From Ancylobacter aquaticus (GTDB taxonomy: Bacteria > Pseudomonadota > Alphaproteobacteria > Rhizobiales > Xanthobacteraceae): a stretch of DNA of 64,000 nt. Each line of letters starts with the position of its first letter. Positions within the stretch are counted from its first letter, which is position 1. Location: assembly GCF_004339465.1 (NCBI RefSeq), contig NZ_SMFY01000004.1, positions 226,040-290,039 on the forward strand, written 5' to 3'. A program made the position numbers and the translations under genes. This document shows, in pieces, positions 40,482 to 50,157 of the stretch. The notes under the pieces were generated by a model. The model searched no databases. It saw only the letters and a program-made list of their open reading frames with translations, and was not told where the DNA came from.

Positions 40482-41804
40482 TCAGAAGGCCTCCCTCAGC
40501 CAGTGACCGACGCGCGAAAAATAGCCGGAGCCGTCGCCCTGCGAGAGGCGGCGGCGGCGGGCCTCGAAATGTTCGAGTCCCGCGACCTGCGGATAGACGA
40601 GAAGCCCGGTGGCGACGGCAAAGGGCGCGCCGCGCGTCGCCTCGGGCAGCTTTGAAATTCCGAGCGGGCGACCGATTCGCACCTGTGGTCCCAGTATGTT
40701 ACCGACAAGCTCCGCAAGGCCAGTGAGTTGCGCGGCGCCGCCGGTGAGAACGATGCGCCGGCCCGCTCCCGCCGCGTGGCCGGAGGCGTGAAGACGGTCG
40801 CGCACCAGTTCGACGATTTCCTCGACACGCGGGCGAACGATCCGCACCAGCCGCGCCTTGGGAATGGCGCGGGGAAGGTCATGGTCGTCGGAAATGCTCG
40901 GCACGGTGAGCATTTCGCGCTCGTCGGCGCCCATCGCCATAACCCCGCCATGCAGGCTCTTCAGCCGCTCGGCATCGGCAAGGCGGGTGGAGAGCCCGCG
41001 CGCCACGTCGTTGGTCACGTGCTGGCCGCCGATGGCGATGCCGTCGACATGCACGCAATGGCCGTTCTCCACCACCGCCACCGTGGTGGTGCCGGCGCCG
41101 AAATCGATCAGCGTCACGCCGAGTTCCGATTCGTCGTCGGCCAGCGTGGACAGCGCCGCCGCATAGGGGGCGGCCACCATCGCTTCGACGCCGAGATGGC
41201 AGCGCTCGATGCACAGCAGCAGGTTGCGCACGGCGGCCGCCTCGGCGGTGACGACGTGGAGATCGACGCCGAGCCGGCGTCCCAGCATGCCGCGCGGTTC
41301 GCCGATGCCGCCCGCGCCGTCGAGCGCGTAGCCGACCGGCAAAGCGTGCAGGATGGTGCGCCCCTCGCCGACGGCGAAGGTGGAGGCGGCGTCGAGCACG
41401 CGGCGGATATCGCCCTCGGCCACCGCCGGCTCCGGCAGGTCGACCTCGGCGTTGAAATGTTCGGAGGCGAGCCGGCCGCCCGCCAGCGAGACGATGACGG
41501 AGGCGATCTGCGCGCCGGCCATGCGCTCGGCCGCATCCACCGCGCGGCGAATCGCGTGCTCGGCGCGCTCCATGTCGATGACGGTGCCGCCCTTGATGCC
41601 ATGGGCGCTGGTGTGGCCGATGCCGAGCACATCCACCGAATGGGTGCGCCGGCGCAGGCTCGACGTCGCCTCGCGCGGCTTCAGCCGGGCGATCATGCAC
41701 ACGATCTTGGACGTGCCGACTTCCAGCACGCCGACCACGCCGGTGCGGCGCGGCGGCAGCGGCCGCATTTTCGGGGCGATCTCGAAGGGCGCGCGCGGTC
41801 TCAT
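40482..41804 (-). CDS. ftsA: Cell division protein FtsA
   Basis: Actin-like protein that tethers FtsZ to the membrane and recruits later division proteins. The 440-residue product shows phosphate-binding motifs GVLEVGTSKIVCMIA near the start and LIDFGAGTTTVAVV, the 1C-domain region LASEHFNAEVDLPEP, and a C-terminal amphipathic helix (VGHWLREAF). The start ATG 41804 overlaps the ftsQ stop by four bases, coupling the two genes. Confidence 0.95.
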   Translation of the reverse strand: MRPRAPFEIAPKMRPLPPRRTGVVGVLEVGTSKIVCMIARLKPREATSSLRRRTHSVDVLGIGHTSAHGIKGGTVIDMERAEHAIRRAVDAAERMAGAQIASVIVSLAGGRLASEHFNAEVDLPEPAVAEGDIRRVLDAASTFAVGEGRTILHALPVGYALDGAGGIGEPRGMLGRRLGVDLHVVTAEAAAVRNLLLCIERCHLGVEAMVAAPYAAALSTLADDESELGVTLIDFGAGTTTVAVVENGHCVHVDGIAIGGQHVTNDVARGLSTRLADAERLKSLHGGVMAMGADEREMLTVPSISDDHDLPRAIPKARLVRIVRPRVEEIVELVRDRLHASGHAAGAGRRIVLTGGAAQLTGLAELVGNILGPQVRIGRPLGISKLPEATRGAPFAVATGLLVYPQVAGLEHFEARRRRLSQGDGSGYFSRVGHWLREAF

Positions 41805-42814
41805 GAGCTGCTGCCCTTCTTGGCCTTGGCCTTGGCTTTCAGCTCGGCCTCGCGGGCGGCATAGGCCGCATCGGAAAGACGGACCGAGACCCGGTCGGGA
41901 AGACGCAGGTCGACAATCGTGATGTCGCGCGAGAGCAGCGACTTCTGCTGGTCGAGCAGAGCGAGCTGTTCGAGCGCGTCGTTCAGCCCCTGCTCCGGCA
42001 GGCGCACATCGACGCCGTTGCGCATCTTCAGCGTCCAGCGGCGGTCGGCGACACGGATGGCGGCACGCACCTGGTCGCGCACGCCGGGCACCAGGCTCAG
42101 CGCCTCGACGATCTCGACGACGCTGGTCTGGGCGCCGTCGCCGACCACGATGGGAAGGCGGATATAGCGCGCATCGTCGGAATAGGGCGCGATCACCGTG
42201 CCGTCGCGGGCGATGACGTTGATCCGGCCGTCCTTCTGCCAGAGCGCGAAGCCCTCGCGCTCGACGATCTGGATGTCGAGGCGGTCGGGATAGAGCTTCT
42301 GCACCGTGGCGCGCTTGATCCACGCCAGCTCTTCAAGGCGCATGCGCGCGCCCTCGGCATCGAGGAACAGCAGCGAGGAGGTCGGCTTCACCCCAGCCGT
42401 GGCGAGGATGTCGCCGGGGGTGACGTGATTCTGGCCGGAAAGATTGACGCTGGCGATCCTGAGCCCGGCGAGGTTGGCGGCGGCATCGCCCATGTCGCGG
42501 GCGGTCTCGATCGCCGCCGGCATGTGGCCGCCGCGCTCCATGCCGTAAAGCCCGGTGGCGACGAACAGCGCCGCCGTGAGCCAGGCCCCGGCGCCGGTGA
42601 ACACGGCGCGCGAGGTGCACAGGCCGACCAGCAGGCGCCGGCCGCCGATGATGGTGCGGTCGAGAAAACGGGTGCGCTCGGACACCGGCGCCGAACGCGC
42701 CGGCAGGCGGGCACGCACGCTTCGGGTCGAATCGCCGGTGGCCGCGCCGGTCCGCTTGCCCGCAGGCGTCTGCCGCGGGGTCAGCGATCGAGCGAAGCGT
42801 CCTCCACCATCCAT
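41801..42814 (-). CDS. ftsQ: Cell division protein FtsQ
   Basis: Bitopic membrane protein linking early and late divisome parts. In the 337-residue product a basic cytosolic N-terminus (about 1-70) precedes one membrane helix (about 73-91) and a periplasmic POTRA domain (about 116-185: LRIASVNLSGQNHVTPGDIL). The beta domain is followed by a lysine/alanine-rich C-terminus. Its start overlaps the end of ddl by 34 bases in another frame, so the N-terminal codons of FtsQ and the C-terminal codons of Ddl share DNA. Confidence 0.93.
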   Translation of the reverse strand: MDGGGRFARSLTPRQTPAGKRTGAATGDSTRSVRARLPARSAPVSERTRFLDRTIIGGRRLLVGLCTSRAVFTGAGAWLTAALFVATGLYGMERGGHMPAAIETARDMGDAAANLAGLRIASVNLSGQNHVTPGDILATAGVKPTSSLLFLDAEGARMRLEELAWIKRATVQKLYPDRLDIQIVEREGFALWQKDGRINVIARDGTVIAPYSDDARYIRLPIVVGDGAQTSVVEIVEALSLVPGVRDQVRAAIRVADRRWTLKMRNGVDVRLPEQGLNDALEQLALLDQQKSLLSRDITIVDLRLPDRVSVRLSDAAYAAREAELKAKAKAKKGSSS

Positions 42815-43701
42815 CGTATTAACTCACCGAACGAATGGCCCTCATGGGCTGCCAATTCGGGCACAAGCGACGTCTCGGTCATTCCGGGCTGCGTATTGAC
42901 CTCCAGACAGACAAGACCGGATTCGTCCCCGGTCTGGTCGTCGTAGCGGAAGTCCGTCCTGCTGATGCCCCGACAGCCGAGCGCGCGATGCGCCCTGACC
43001 GCTAACATCCGCGCCTTTTGGTAAACAATCGGTAAAATTTGGGCCGGGAGAATGTGGCGAGAACCGCCCGGGGCGTATTTTGCCTCGTAATCATAGAACT
43101 TTAGGTCGGACTGGATTTCGATAACGCCGAGCGCGTGATCGCCCATAACGGCGCAGGTCAGCTCCAGACCGGGGATATACCGCTCCGCCAGCAGGTCCTC
43201 GCCGAATCCCCAATCGGTGCGATTCAGTTCCTGCGGCGGGTGCTCCTGGTCCTCGCGGACGATGAACACCCCCACGGAGGAGCCCCCGGTATTGGGCTTG
43301 AGCACGTAGGGGCGCGGCAGCACGTGTTCGCGCGCCGCCTCGGCCCGCGTTACCAGGCGGCCCTCCGGCACGGGCACGCCATGGGCGGCGAGGATGATCT
43401 TGGCCTGCGTCTTGTCCATCGCCAGCGCCGAGGCCAGCACGCCGGAATGGGTGTAGGGAATGCGCAGCACCTCCAGAATGCCCTGGATCGTGCCGTCCTC
43501 GCCCGGCCGGCCGTGCAGCACGTTCAGTGCCACGTCGGGCTGGAGCGCGCTGAGAACCTGCGCGATATCGCGCCCCACATCGACGCGGGTGACGCGGTAG
43601 CCGACGCTTTCCGCCGCTTTCGCGCACGCTTCGCCCGACCACAGCGACACCTGCCGCTCCGGCGACCAGCCGCCCATCAGGACGGCGACATGCTTGCCCA
43701 T
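42781..43701 (-). CDS. ddlB: D-alanine--D-alanine ligase
   Basis: ATP-grasp enzyme making the D-Ala-D-Ala dipeptide for MurF. The 306-residue product has VAVLMGGWSPERQVSL at the N-terminus, LHGRPGEDGTIQG, the ATP-grasp core YVLKPNTGGSSVGVFIV and metal-binding CLEVNTQPGMTETSLVPE near the end. The start ATG 43701 is preceded by GGAGAG. It lies 35 bases after murB and overlaps ftsQ. Confidence 0.95.
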   Translation of the reverse strand: MGKHVAVLMGGWSPERQVSLWSGEACAKAAESVGYRVTRVDVGRDIAQVLSALQPDVALNVLHGRPGEDGTIQGILEVLRIPYTHSGVLASALAMDKTQAKIILAAHGVPVPEGRLVTRAEAAREHVLPRPYVLKPNTGGSSVGVFIVREDQEHPPQELNRTDWGFGEDLLAERYIPGLELTCAVMGDHALGVIEIQSDLKFYDYEAKYAPGGSRHILPAQILPIVYQKARMLAVRAHRALGCRGISRTDFRYDDQTGDESGLVCLEVNTQPGMTETSLVPELAAHEGHSFGELIRWMVEDASLDR

Positions 43702-43736
43702 GAAACTCTCCTCGGCGGCACGCAAGGCCGCATCGT

Positions 43737-44657
43737 TCAGCCGGGAAGGCCGATACGCCTGATCTCCCATTCCAGCTCGACGCCGGACTGGTCCTTCACG
43801 CGCCGGCGAACCTCCTCGCCGAGCCCCTCTATGTCGGCGGCGGTAGCGCCGCCGGTATTGATCAGGAAATTGCAGTGCAGGGTCGACATCTGCGCGCCCC
43901 CACGGGTCAGCCCCCGGCAGCCGGCCGCGTCGATCAGTTGCCAGGCCTTGCCGTCCGGCGGGTTCTTGAAGGTCGAGCCGCCGGTCTTCTCGCGAATCGG
44001 CTGGGTGGCCTCGCGCGCCGCGGTGATTCGGTCCATCTCGGCGACGATGGCCGCCGTCTCGCCCGGCCGCCCCTGAAACAGCGCGCGGGTGAAGATGATG
44101 TCGGCCGGGGCCTGCGAATGCCGGTAGCTGAAGCCGAAATCGGCGTTGGAGAAGGTGCGCACCTGCCCCGCCCGATCGACACCGCGCGCCTCGACGAGCG
44201 GGTTGCAGGTCTCCCCGCCATGCGCCCCGGCATTCATCCGCAGCGCCCCGCCAATGCCGCCGGGGATGCCGCGATAGAAGGCGAGCCCGGCAATGCCGGC
44301 CTCCGCCGCCGCGCGGGCGAGCTTCACGTCCGGCACCGCCGTGCCGACGCGCAGCCGGTGCCCCTCCTCCACCACGATCTCGCTGAAGCCGCGCCCGAGC
44401 CGAATCACGACGCCCGGCACGCCGCCATCGCGCACGATGAGGTTGGAGCCGAGCCCGATCACCGTCACCGGGATTTGCGCCGGCAGGTGGGCGAGGAAAG
44501 CGGCGAGGTCGTCCTCGTCGGCCGGGGTGAACAGCACCTGCGCCGGCCCGCCGACGCGGAACCACGTCAGCTCGGCCAGCGGCTGGTTGGCGATCAGCCG
44601 CCCGCGCAGATCGGGCATCCGGGCGGAAAGTTCGGGCGTGAGGTCGGGAAAGGTCAC
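43737..44657 (-). CDS. murB: UDP-N-acetylenolpyruvoylglucosamine reductase
   Basis: FAD enzyme that reduces enolpyruvyl-UDP-GlcNAc to UDP-MurNAc with NADPH. In the 306-residue product the FAD domain carries [16 protein letters not shown] and the loop [20 protein letters not shown]; the catalytic serine lies in GGSTFKNPP. It starts with GTG at 44657, overlapping the murC stop by four bases (GTGA). An ATG further upstream would lie within murC. Confidence 0.95.
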   Translation of the reverse strand: MTFPDLTPELSARMPDLRGRLIANQPLAELTWFRVGGPAQVLFTPADEDDLAAFLAHLPAQIPVTVIGLGSNLIVRDGGVPGVVIRLGRGFSEIVVEEGHRLRVGTAVPDVKLARAAAEAGIAGLAFYRGIPGGIGGALRMNAGAHGGETCNPLVEARGVDRAGQVRTFSNADFGFSYRHSQAPADIIFTRALFQGRPGETAAIVAEMDRITAAREATQPIREKTGGSTFKNPPDGKAWQLIDAAGCRGLTRGGAQMSTLHCNFLINTGGATAADIEGLGEEVRRRVKDQSGVELEWEIRRIGLPG

Positions 44658-46063
44658 GCGAGCGGCTCCCCGCCAAGTTGCCCCGGCAGCGCGTAGGCCC
44701 ATTGGGTGATGTTGCCGGCGCCCAGGCACACGACATAGTCGCCCGGCTTCATCAGCCCCTTCACCAGCCCGGCCAGCGCTTCCGGCCCCGGCAGCGCCAT
44801 CACCGAGCGGTGGCCGCGTGCGCGCAGCGCCTCGACCAGATGGTCGCGGTCGATGCCGGGAATGGGCGCCTCGCCGGCCGCATAGACATCGGCGACGATC
44901 ACATGGTCGGCGTCGTTGAAGCAGGTGGCGAACTGGTCGAACAGCGATTGCAGCCGCGAATAGCGGTGCGGCTGGACGATCGCGATCACCTGCCCCTCGG
45001 TGGAGGCGCGGGCGGCGCGCAGCACGGCGGAAATCTCCACCGGGTGATGGCCGTAATCGTCGAAGATGCTGACGCCGTCGACCTCGCCGGTGCGGGTGAA
45101 GCGCCGCTTCACGCCGCCAAAGCCCGCCAGCGCGCTGCGGATCTGCTCGTCGCTGGCGCCCAGCTCATGCGCCACCGCGATGGCGGCGGTGGCGTTCAGC
45201 GCGTTGTGGTTGCCGGGCATCGGCAGCACGAGATCGCGCAATTCGTGCACCACCGTACCCAGACGGTCGCGGAACAGCACGGCGAAGCGGCACACCCCGC
45301 CGCGCAAATCGACATCGACGATGCGCACATCCGCCTGCGGGTTCTCCCCATAGGTGATGACCCGCCGGTCCTCGACATGGCCCACCAGCGCCTGCACCAC
45401 GGGATGATCGGTGCACATCACCGCGAAGCCGTAGAAGGGCAGATTGTCGATGAAGCTGCGGAAGGCCGCCTGCACCGCCTCGAAGGTCTTGAAGTGGTCG
45501 AGATGCTCGGGGTCGATATTGGTGACGATGGCGACCTCAACCGGCAGCTTGAGGAAGGTGCCGTCGCTCTCGTCCGCCTCCACCACCATCCATTCGCCAT
45601 CGCCGAGCCGCGCATTGGTGCCATAGGCGTTGATGATGCCGCCATTGATGACGGTGGGGTCGAAGCCGCCGGCGTCGAGCAGGGTGGCGACCATGGAGGT
45701 GGTGGTGGTCTTGCCGTGGGTGCCGGCGATGGCGACGCAGCTTTTCAGCCGCATCAGCTCGGCCAGCATCTCCGCCCGGCGCACGACAGGAAGGCGTTTG
45801 GCGCGGGCGGCGACCAGCTCGGGATTGTCGCGGCGGATGGCGGTGGAGACCACCAGCACCTCGGCGCCGTCGATGTTCTCCGCCGCATGGCCGATCAGCA
45901 CCTTGATGCCCTTCTCGGCGAGGCGCTTCACATTGGCGCTCTCGGCAACGTCGGAGCCCTGCACCGTGTAGCCGAGATTGTGCAGCACCTCGGCGATGCC
46001 GCTCATGCCGATGCCGCCAATGCCGACAAAATGGATGGGGCCGAGAGAGAGCGGGAGCTTCAT
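44654..46063 (-). CDS. murC: UDP-N-acetylmuramate--L-alanine ligase
   Basis: Adds L-Ala to UDP-MurNAc, the first peptide step of murein precursor synthesis. The 469-residue product has the N-terminal Rossmann motif [14 protein letters not shown] (12-25), the Mur-ligase ATP loop [14 protein letters not shown] (111-124), [13 protein letters not shown] and C-terminal [17 protein letters not shown]. It overlaps murB and lies 144 bases after murG, the largest gap in the murG-ftsA run. Confidence 0.96.
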   Translation of the reverse strand: MKLPLSLGPIHFVGIGGIGMSGIAEVLHNLGYTVQGSDVAESANVKRLAEKGIKVLIGHAAENIDGAEVLVVSTAIRRDNPELVAARAKRLPVVRRAEMLAELMRLKSCVAIAGTHGKTTTTSMVATLLDAGGFDPTVINGGIINAYGTNARLGDGEWMVVEADESDGTFLKLPVEVAIVTNIDPEHLDHFKTFEAVQAAFRSFIDNLPFYGFAVMCTDHPVVQALVGHVEDRRVITYGENPQADVRIVDVDLRGGVCRFAVLFRDRLGTVVHELRDLVLPMPGNHNALNATAAIAVAHELGASDEQIRSALAGFGGVKRRFTRTGEVDGVSIFDDYGHHPVEISAVLRAARASTEGQVIAIVQPHRYSRLQSLFDQFATCFNDADHVIVADVYAAGEAPIPGIDRDHLVEALRARGHRSVMALPGPEALAGLVKGLMKPGDYVVCLGAGNITQWAYALPGQLGGEPLA

Positions 46064-46102
46064 GCGATCTTCCTTCCGCGCCGGCGCGGCGCGGGCGTGA
46101 CG

Positions 46103-46138
46103 TCCGGGCGCGCAGGAATATCCGGGCGCGCAGGAATA
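46103..46138. repeat. Exact 18-bp tandem duplication between murG and murC
   Basis: TCCGGGCGCGCAGGAATA occurs at 46103-46120 and again at 46121-46138 with no mismatch, in the 144-base murG-murC gap. It is a recent duplication or a paired binding site; its spacing puts both copies on nearly the same helical face. No promoter elements are obvious beside it. Confidence 0.85.
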
Positions 46139-46207
46139 GACGAGCGGGCCGCCCCCGTCACCGGGCCTTTGGTCGGGTGAAAACGCAGGCTGGCGGCGCC
46201 CGCATTC

Positions 46208-47320
46208 CTAGACATGGATCTTGCCGAGGTCGAGGACGAGCGCGGCGAGGCGCTCGGCGGCATCCGCCCGGCCCATGGCGCGGGCCGCAGTCGCCATCGC
46301 CTCCAGCCGTCCGGGCTCGCCGGCAAGGCGGGCGAGGGCCGTGGCGAAGCTGTCGGGGGTGAAATGGCTCTGCGGCATCACCACCGCCCCGCCGCCATTG
46401 GCGAGCGCGGTGGCGTTGGCAAGCTGGTCCTGGTCGAGCGCGCCGGGCAGCGGCACGAGGATGGACGGCCGGCCGATCACGCCAAGTTCCGCCACCGTCA
46501 TCGCCCCCGAGCGGGAGATGACGAGATGCGCCCGCGCGATGCGGGCGGGGAGGTCGGCGAAGAAGGGTTCGATTTCCGCCTGCACGCCGAGGCGGGCATA
46601 GGTGGCGCGCACGGCCTCGATGTCCTCCGGCCGCGCCTGCTGCACGAGCCGCAGCCGTGTGCGCAGGGCGGCATCGAGGGCCTCGATGCCGTTCGGCACC
46701 ACTTCGCTCATCACCCGCGCGCCCTGGCTGCCGCCGGTCACGAGCAGGTCGATCGGCCCGCCCGGCGTGAGCGGCGCGAAGGGGACTTCGGCGGCGGCGA
46801 TCACCGCGGGGCGCACCGGGTTGCCGGTGTGGTGCGCCTTGGCGGCGAGGTTTGGCTTTGCGGCGCAGATATCGGGATAGCCGGACGCGATGGCGGTGAC
46901 GCGGGCGGCGAGCAGCGTGTTGGCCCGCCCCATCACCGCATTGGCCTCATGGATCAGCGTCGGAAACCCGGCATAGTGCGCGGCAAGGATCGGCGGCAAA
47001 GTGGGATAGCCGCCAAAGCCGACGACGATGGACGGCCTCATCGCCCGCATCAGCCGGAAGCCCTTGACGAAGCCCAGCCCGAGCGTGAGCGCGGTGCGCG
47101 CCAGCGCCACCGGCGAGCGCCCGCGCACCGTCTCGGCCGGCAGCACATGCAGCCGTCGCGCCGGGAAATGCCCGGCATAGCGGGCGGCGCGCGAATCGGT
47201 GACAAGGTCGACATCCACGCCCCGCGCGGCCAGCACGCCGGCCAGCGCCTCGGCGGGGAAGAGATGACCGCCGGTGCCCCCGGCGGCGAGCATGACGAGC
47301 GGACGGGCCGCGTTTTCCAT
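46208..47320 (-). CDS. murG: Undecaprenyl-PP-MurNAc-pentapeptide N-acetylglucosaminyltransferase
   Basis: GT28 enzyme that adds GlcNAc to lipid I to give lipid II at the cytosolic face. The 370-residue product has the G-loops LAAGGTGGHLFPAE (11-24) and TGGSQGARVMS, plus LIHEANAVMGRANTLLA and GAMTVAELGVIGRPSILVPLP for UDP-GlcNAc binding. ATG 47320 is nine bases from the ftsW stop, so the two are coupled. Confidence 0.96.
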   Translation of the reverse strand: MENAARPLVMLAAGGTGGHLFPAEALAGVLAARGVDVDLVTDSRAARYAGHFPARRLHVLPAETVRGRSPVALARTALTLGLGFVKGFRLMRAMRPSIVVGFGGYPTLPPILAAHYAGFPTLIHEANAVMGRANTLLAARVTAIASGYPDICAAKPNLAAKAHHTGNPVRPAVIAAAEVPFAPLTPGGPIDLLVTGGSQGARVMSEVVPNGIEALDAALRTRLRLVQQARPEDIEAVRATYARLGVQAEIEPFFADLPARIARAHLVISRSGAMTVAELGVIGRPSILVPLPGALDQDQLANATALANGGGAVVMPQSHFTPDSFATALARLAGEPGRLEAMATAARAMGRADAAERLAALVLDLGKIHV

Positions 47321-47328
47321 GGCGGACC

Positions 47329-48501
47329 TCACGCCGGGCGCGGCATCGGCGCGCCGAGCCGTGTGCCGAGCCGCTCCAGCTCCGCCAGCGTCGCGGTGCG
47401 CGGCCGCCGCCGGGTGAGCGCCAGCAGCATGCCCATGCCATAGGCCAGCGAGATCAGCGAGGAGCCGCCATAGGAGACGAAAGGCAGCGTCATGCCCTTG
47501 GCCGGCATCATGTGCAGGTTCACCATCATGTTGATGCAGGACTGGAGCCCGAACAGCATGGCGAGGCCTGCCGTGGCGAAGCGCACGAAGGGGTCCTCGT
47601 CGTTCAGCGCCCGGGAAAGCGCCCGTAGCACGATGAAGGCGAACAGGCCGGCGATCATCAGGCACAGCACGGCGCCGAATTCCTCGCCCGCCACCGCGAA
47701 GATGAAATCGGTGTGGCCGTCCGGCAGCACGTTCTTGAAGCTGCCCTCGCCCGGCCCCTGCCCCAGCCAGCCGCCATTGAGGAAGGAGTTGATCGACAGG
47801 TCGATCTGGTAGGTGTCACCGGAATCCGGGTTCATGAAGCGGTCGATGCGCTGGGTGACGTGCGGCACCATCTTGTAGGCGATGAACAGGCCCGACGCGC
47901 CGACACCGGCGAGGCCCACCACCCAGACGATGCGCAGCCCGGCCAGGAAGAACAGGCTGCCCCACACCAGCGAGACCAGCATGGTCTGGCCGAAATCCGG
48001 CTGCATCACCAGCGGCGTCACCACCATGCCGAGAAGGCCGATGGCGAGGAACTGGCCCGGCATTTCCGGCCGCCGCACGCTCTCGGAGAACAGCCAGGCG
48101 GCGATGATGACGAAGCTGGGCTTGAGGAATTCCGAAGGCTGCACCGTGATGCTGGCGATGTTGAGCCAGCGCCGCGCGCCCTTCACCTCCGGCCCCACCA
48201 CCAGCGTGGCGCAGACCAGGGCGAGGAAGAACAGGAACAGCACCAGCGCGATGCGCCGGATGTTGCGTGGCGACAGGAACGAGGTGGCGATCAGGATGAT
48301 GAGCGCCGGCACCAGGAACATCACCTGCCGGTTCACGAAGTGGAACGGGTCGGGAATGCCGATGCGCGCCGCCACCGGCGGGCTCGCCGCCAGCGCCAGC
48401 ACGATGCCGATGATCATCAAGGCGGCAAGAGCGCCGAGCAGCAGCCGGTCGATGGTCCACCACCATTCGCCGACGACCGTCCTTTCGGCACGCGAGATCA
48501 T
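47329..48501 (-). CDS. ftsW: Septal peptidoglycan polymerase FtsW (SEDS family)
   Basis: SEDS glycosyltransferase that polymerises lipid II at the septum together with FtsI. The 390-residue product has about ten membrane helices. Landmarks are KGARRWLNIASITVQPSEFLKP, QPDFGQTMLV with the catalytic Asp, and the C-terminal signature LPFVSYGGSSLISL. ATG 48501 follows CGGAG at good spacing; a GTG three codons upstream is possible. The 78-base gap to murD contains two TTAA elements. Confidence 0.95.
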   Translation of the reverse strand: MISRAERTVVGEWWWTIDRLLLGALAALMIIGIVLALAASPPVAARIGIPDPFHFVNRQVMFLVPALIILIATSFLSPRNIRRIALVLFLFFLALVCATLVVGPEVKGARRWLNIASITVQPSEFLKPSFVIIAAWLFSESVRRPEMPGQFLAIGLLGMVVTPLVMQPDFGQTMLVSLVWGSLFFLAGLRIVWVVGLAGVGASGLFIAYKMVPHVTQRIDRFMNPDSGDTYQIDLSINSFLNGGWLGQGPGEGSFKNVLPDGHTDFIFAVAGEEFGAVLCLMIAGLFAFIVLRALSRALNDEDPFVRFATAGLAMLFGLQSCINMMVNLHMMPAKGMTLPFVSYGGSSLISLAYGMGMLLALTRRRPRTATLAELERLGTRLGAPMPRPA

Positions 48502-48579
48502 GTACGCCACTCCGGGAAACAGGTTGGCCGGAGTATCGGACGGTTAAGGTTGACGGGCGCTTAATGCCGACGCGCGTGC

Positions 48580-50025
48580 TCAGACATCGCGCAGCGCATT
48601 GACGAGCGCGCGGAAGGCGTCGCCCCGCACCTCGAAATTGCGGTACTGGTCGAAACTGGCGCAGGCGGGAGACAGCAGCACGACGGCCGGTTGCAGCTTG
48701 GTGACGGCAGCTTGCAGCTTGGACGTTGCAGCAGCGTCTGCAGTGGCTTTTGCAGCGTCGTCTGCAGCGTCTTCTGCAGCCCGGGCGACCGCCACGTCGA
48801 GCGTGCCGCAGATCTCATGCGGCACGTCATCGCCCAGCGTAGCGGCGAATTCCTGTGCCGCCACGCCGATCAGGTAAGCCTTTCGTACCCTTGAGAAATA
48901 CGGCCGCAGGGGCGCGATGCCGCCCTCCTTGGGCTTGCCGCCGGCGATCCAGTAAATGTCCTCGAAAGAGGTCAGCGCCCGCTCCGCCGCATCCGCGTTG
49001 GTCGCCTTGGAATCGTTGACGAACAACACGTTGCCGAGGGTCCGCACCTGCTCCATCCGGTGCGCGAGACCCGGAAAGCTCGCCATGCCGGCCGCGATCA
49101 CCTCGGGCGCGAGGCCCAGCGCACGGGCGCCCGCATAGGCGGCAGCGGCGTTCTGCGCGTTATGGGCGCCGCGCAACGAGCCGATACCCTTGAGCGAAAA
49201 GGAGAATTTACGCTCCCCCGCCTCGCTCTCGACGATGTCGGTGCCATCGAGAAAAACGCCGTCCGCCAGCTTCTGCTGGACGGAAAGCCTTACGACCCGC
49301 TTGCCCGTCGCCTCCGCCCGCTCGGCGATGGCGCGCGAGAAATCGTCATCGACCCCGACAACCGCCGTCCCGCCGGCCTCGACGCCGGCGATCAAGCGCT
49401 CCTTCACCGCCGCGTAATGTTCCACCGTCCCGTGCCGGTCGATATGGTCGGGCGACAGGTTGAGCAGGATGCCCACCGCCGGATCGAGGCTCGGCGCGAG
49501 GTCGATCTGGTAAGACGAGCACTCGATGACATAGACCCGCCCGGCCTTTGGCGGTTCGAGGCCGAGAATCGCCGGGCCGAAATTGCCGCCGATCTGCACA
49601 TCGCGTCCGCCGACCTTCAGGAGATGGGCGAGCAGCGCGGTCGTGGTCGATTTGCCATTGGTGCCGGTGATCGCCGCGAAGGCCGGCCGGCGCACCGCGC
49701 GCCGCCGCTCGCGGCAGAACAGCTCGATGTCGCCGATGACCTCCACCCCGGCGGCCTGCGCCCTCCGCACCGTCCAGTGCGGCTCGGGATGAGTAAGCGG
49801 CACCCCCGGCGCCAGCACCAGCGCGGCAAAGCCCGACCAGTCGGCGGTGTTGAGGTCGCCGGTGGCAATGCCCTCCGCCGCCGCCTTTTCCACCGAGGCG
49901 GGCGAATCATCCCACGCCGTGACCAAGGCACCTCCAGCGAGCAGCGCCCGCGCAGTGGCGAGACCCGACCCGCCGAGCCCGAACAGGGCGACCGCGCGGT
50001 CCTTGAGGGAGGAGACGGGAATCAT
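48580..50025 (-). CDS. murD: UDP-N-acetylmuramoylalanine--D-glutamate ligase
   Basis: Adds D-Glu to UDP-MurNAc-L-Ala. The 481-residue product has an N-terminal Rossmann motif [17 protein letters not shown], the ATP loop [27 protein letters not shown] and a C-terminal [19 protein letters not shown]. Near the C-terminus (about 418-447) is an Ala/Asp/Lys-rich insert that lengthens the final domain compared with other MurD. The gene stands apart from mraY because a plus-strand MBL-fold gene fills the gap, so it likely has its own promoter in the 132 bases before that gene. Confidence 0.94.
   Translation of the reverse strand: MIPVSSLKDRAVALFGLGGSGLATARALLAGGALVTAWDDSPASVEKAAAEGIATGDLNTADWSGFAALVLAPGVPLTHPEPHWTVRRAQAAGVEVIGDIELFCRERRRAVRRPAFAAITGTNGKSTTTALLAHLLKVGGRDVQIGGNFGPAILGLEPPKAGRVYVIECSSYQIDLAPSLDPAVGILLNLSPDHIDRHGTVEHYAAVKERLIAGVEAGGTAVVGVDDDFSRAIAERAEATGKRVVRLSVQQKLADGVFLDGTDIVESEAGERKFSFSLKGIGSLRGAHNAQNAAAAYAGARALGLAPEVIAAGMASFPGLAHRMEQVRTLGNVLFVNDSKATNADAAERALTSFEDIYWIAGGKPKEGGIAPLRPYFSRVRKAYLIGVAAQEFAATLGDDVPHEICGTLDVAVARAAEDAADDAAKATADAAATSKLQAAVTKLQPAVVLLSPACASFDQYRNFEVRGDAFRALVNALRDV
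48685..48774 (-). repeat. Low-complexity TGCAG-rich stretch coding the MurD insert
   Basis: Within 90 bases the pentamer TGCAG recurs many times on the plus strand (for example ttgcagcttgg twice and tctgcagcgtc). It encodes alternating AADAA, ATADAA and [10 protein letters not shown]. This looks like slippage-driven expansion inside an essential gene. Confidence 0.7.
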
Positions 50026-50157
50026 GGGGAGCAACCTTGGCAACGACACCCGCGAAAGGGGCTGCGCGGCCCCCCTCGCTAGCGCATTTCGCCGACCGAT
50101 GAAATGATCGGCGCTCGACACGACAGCATTTCCGACCCCCCAGCCTGAGAGCTTGCC

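Noticed and set aside
46060..46326. 88-codon minus-strand frame covering the murG-murC gap, coding IPARPD twice
   Set aside because: It overlaps murG in another frame, lacks a ribosome binding site, and the repeat explains the apparent peptide pattern.
48502..48579. CtrA site before ftsW
   Set aside because: Two TTAA elements are present but 13 bases apart rather than 7, so they do not form a standard site.
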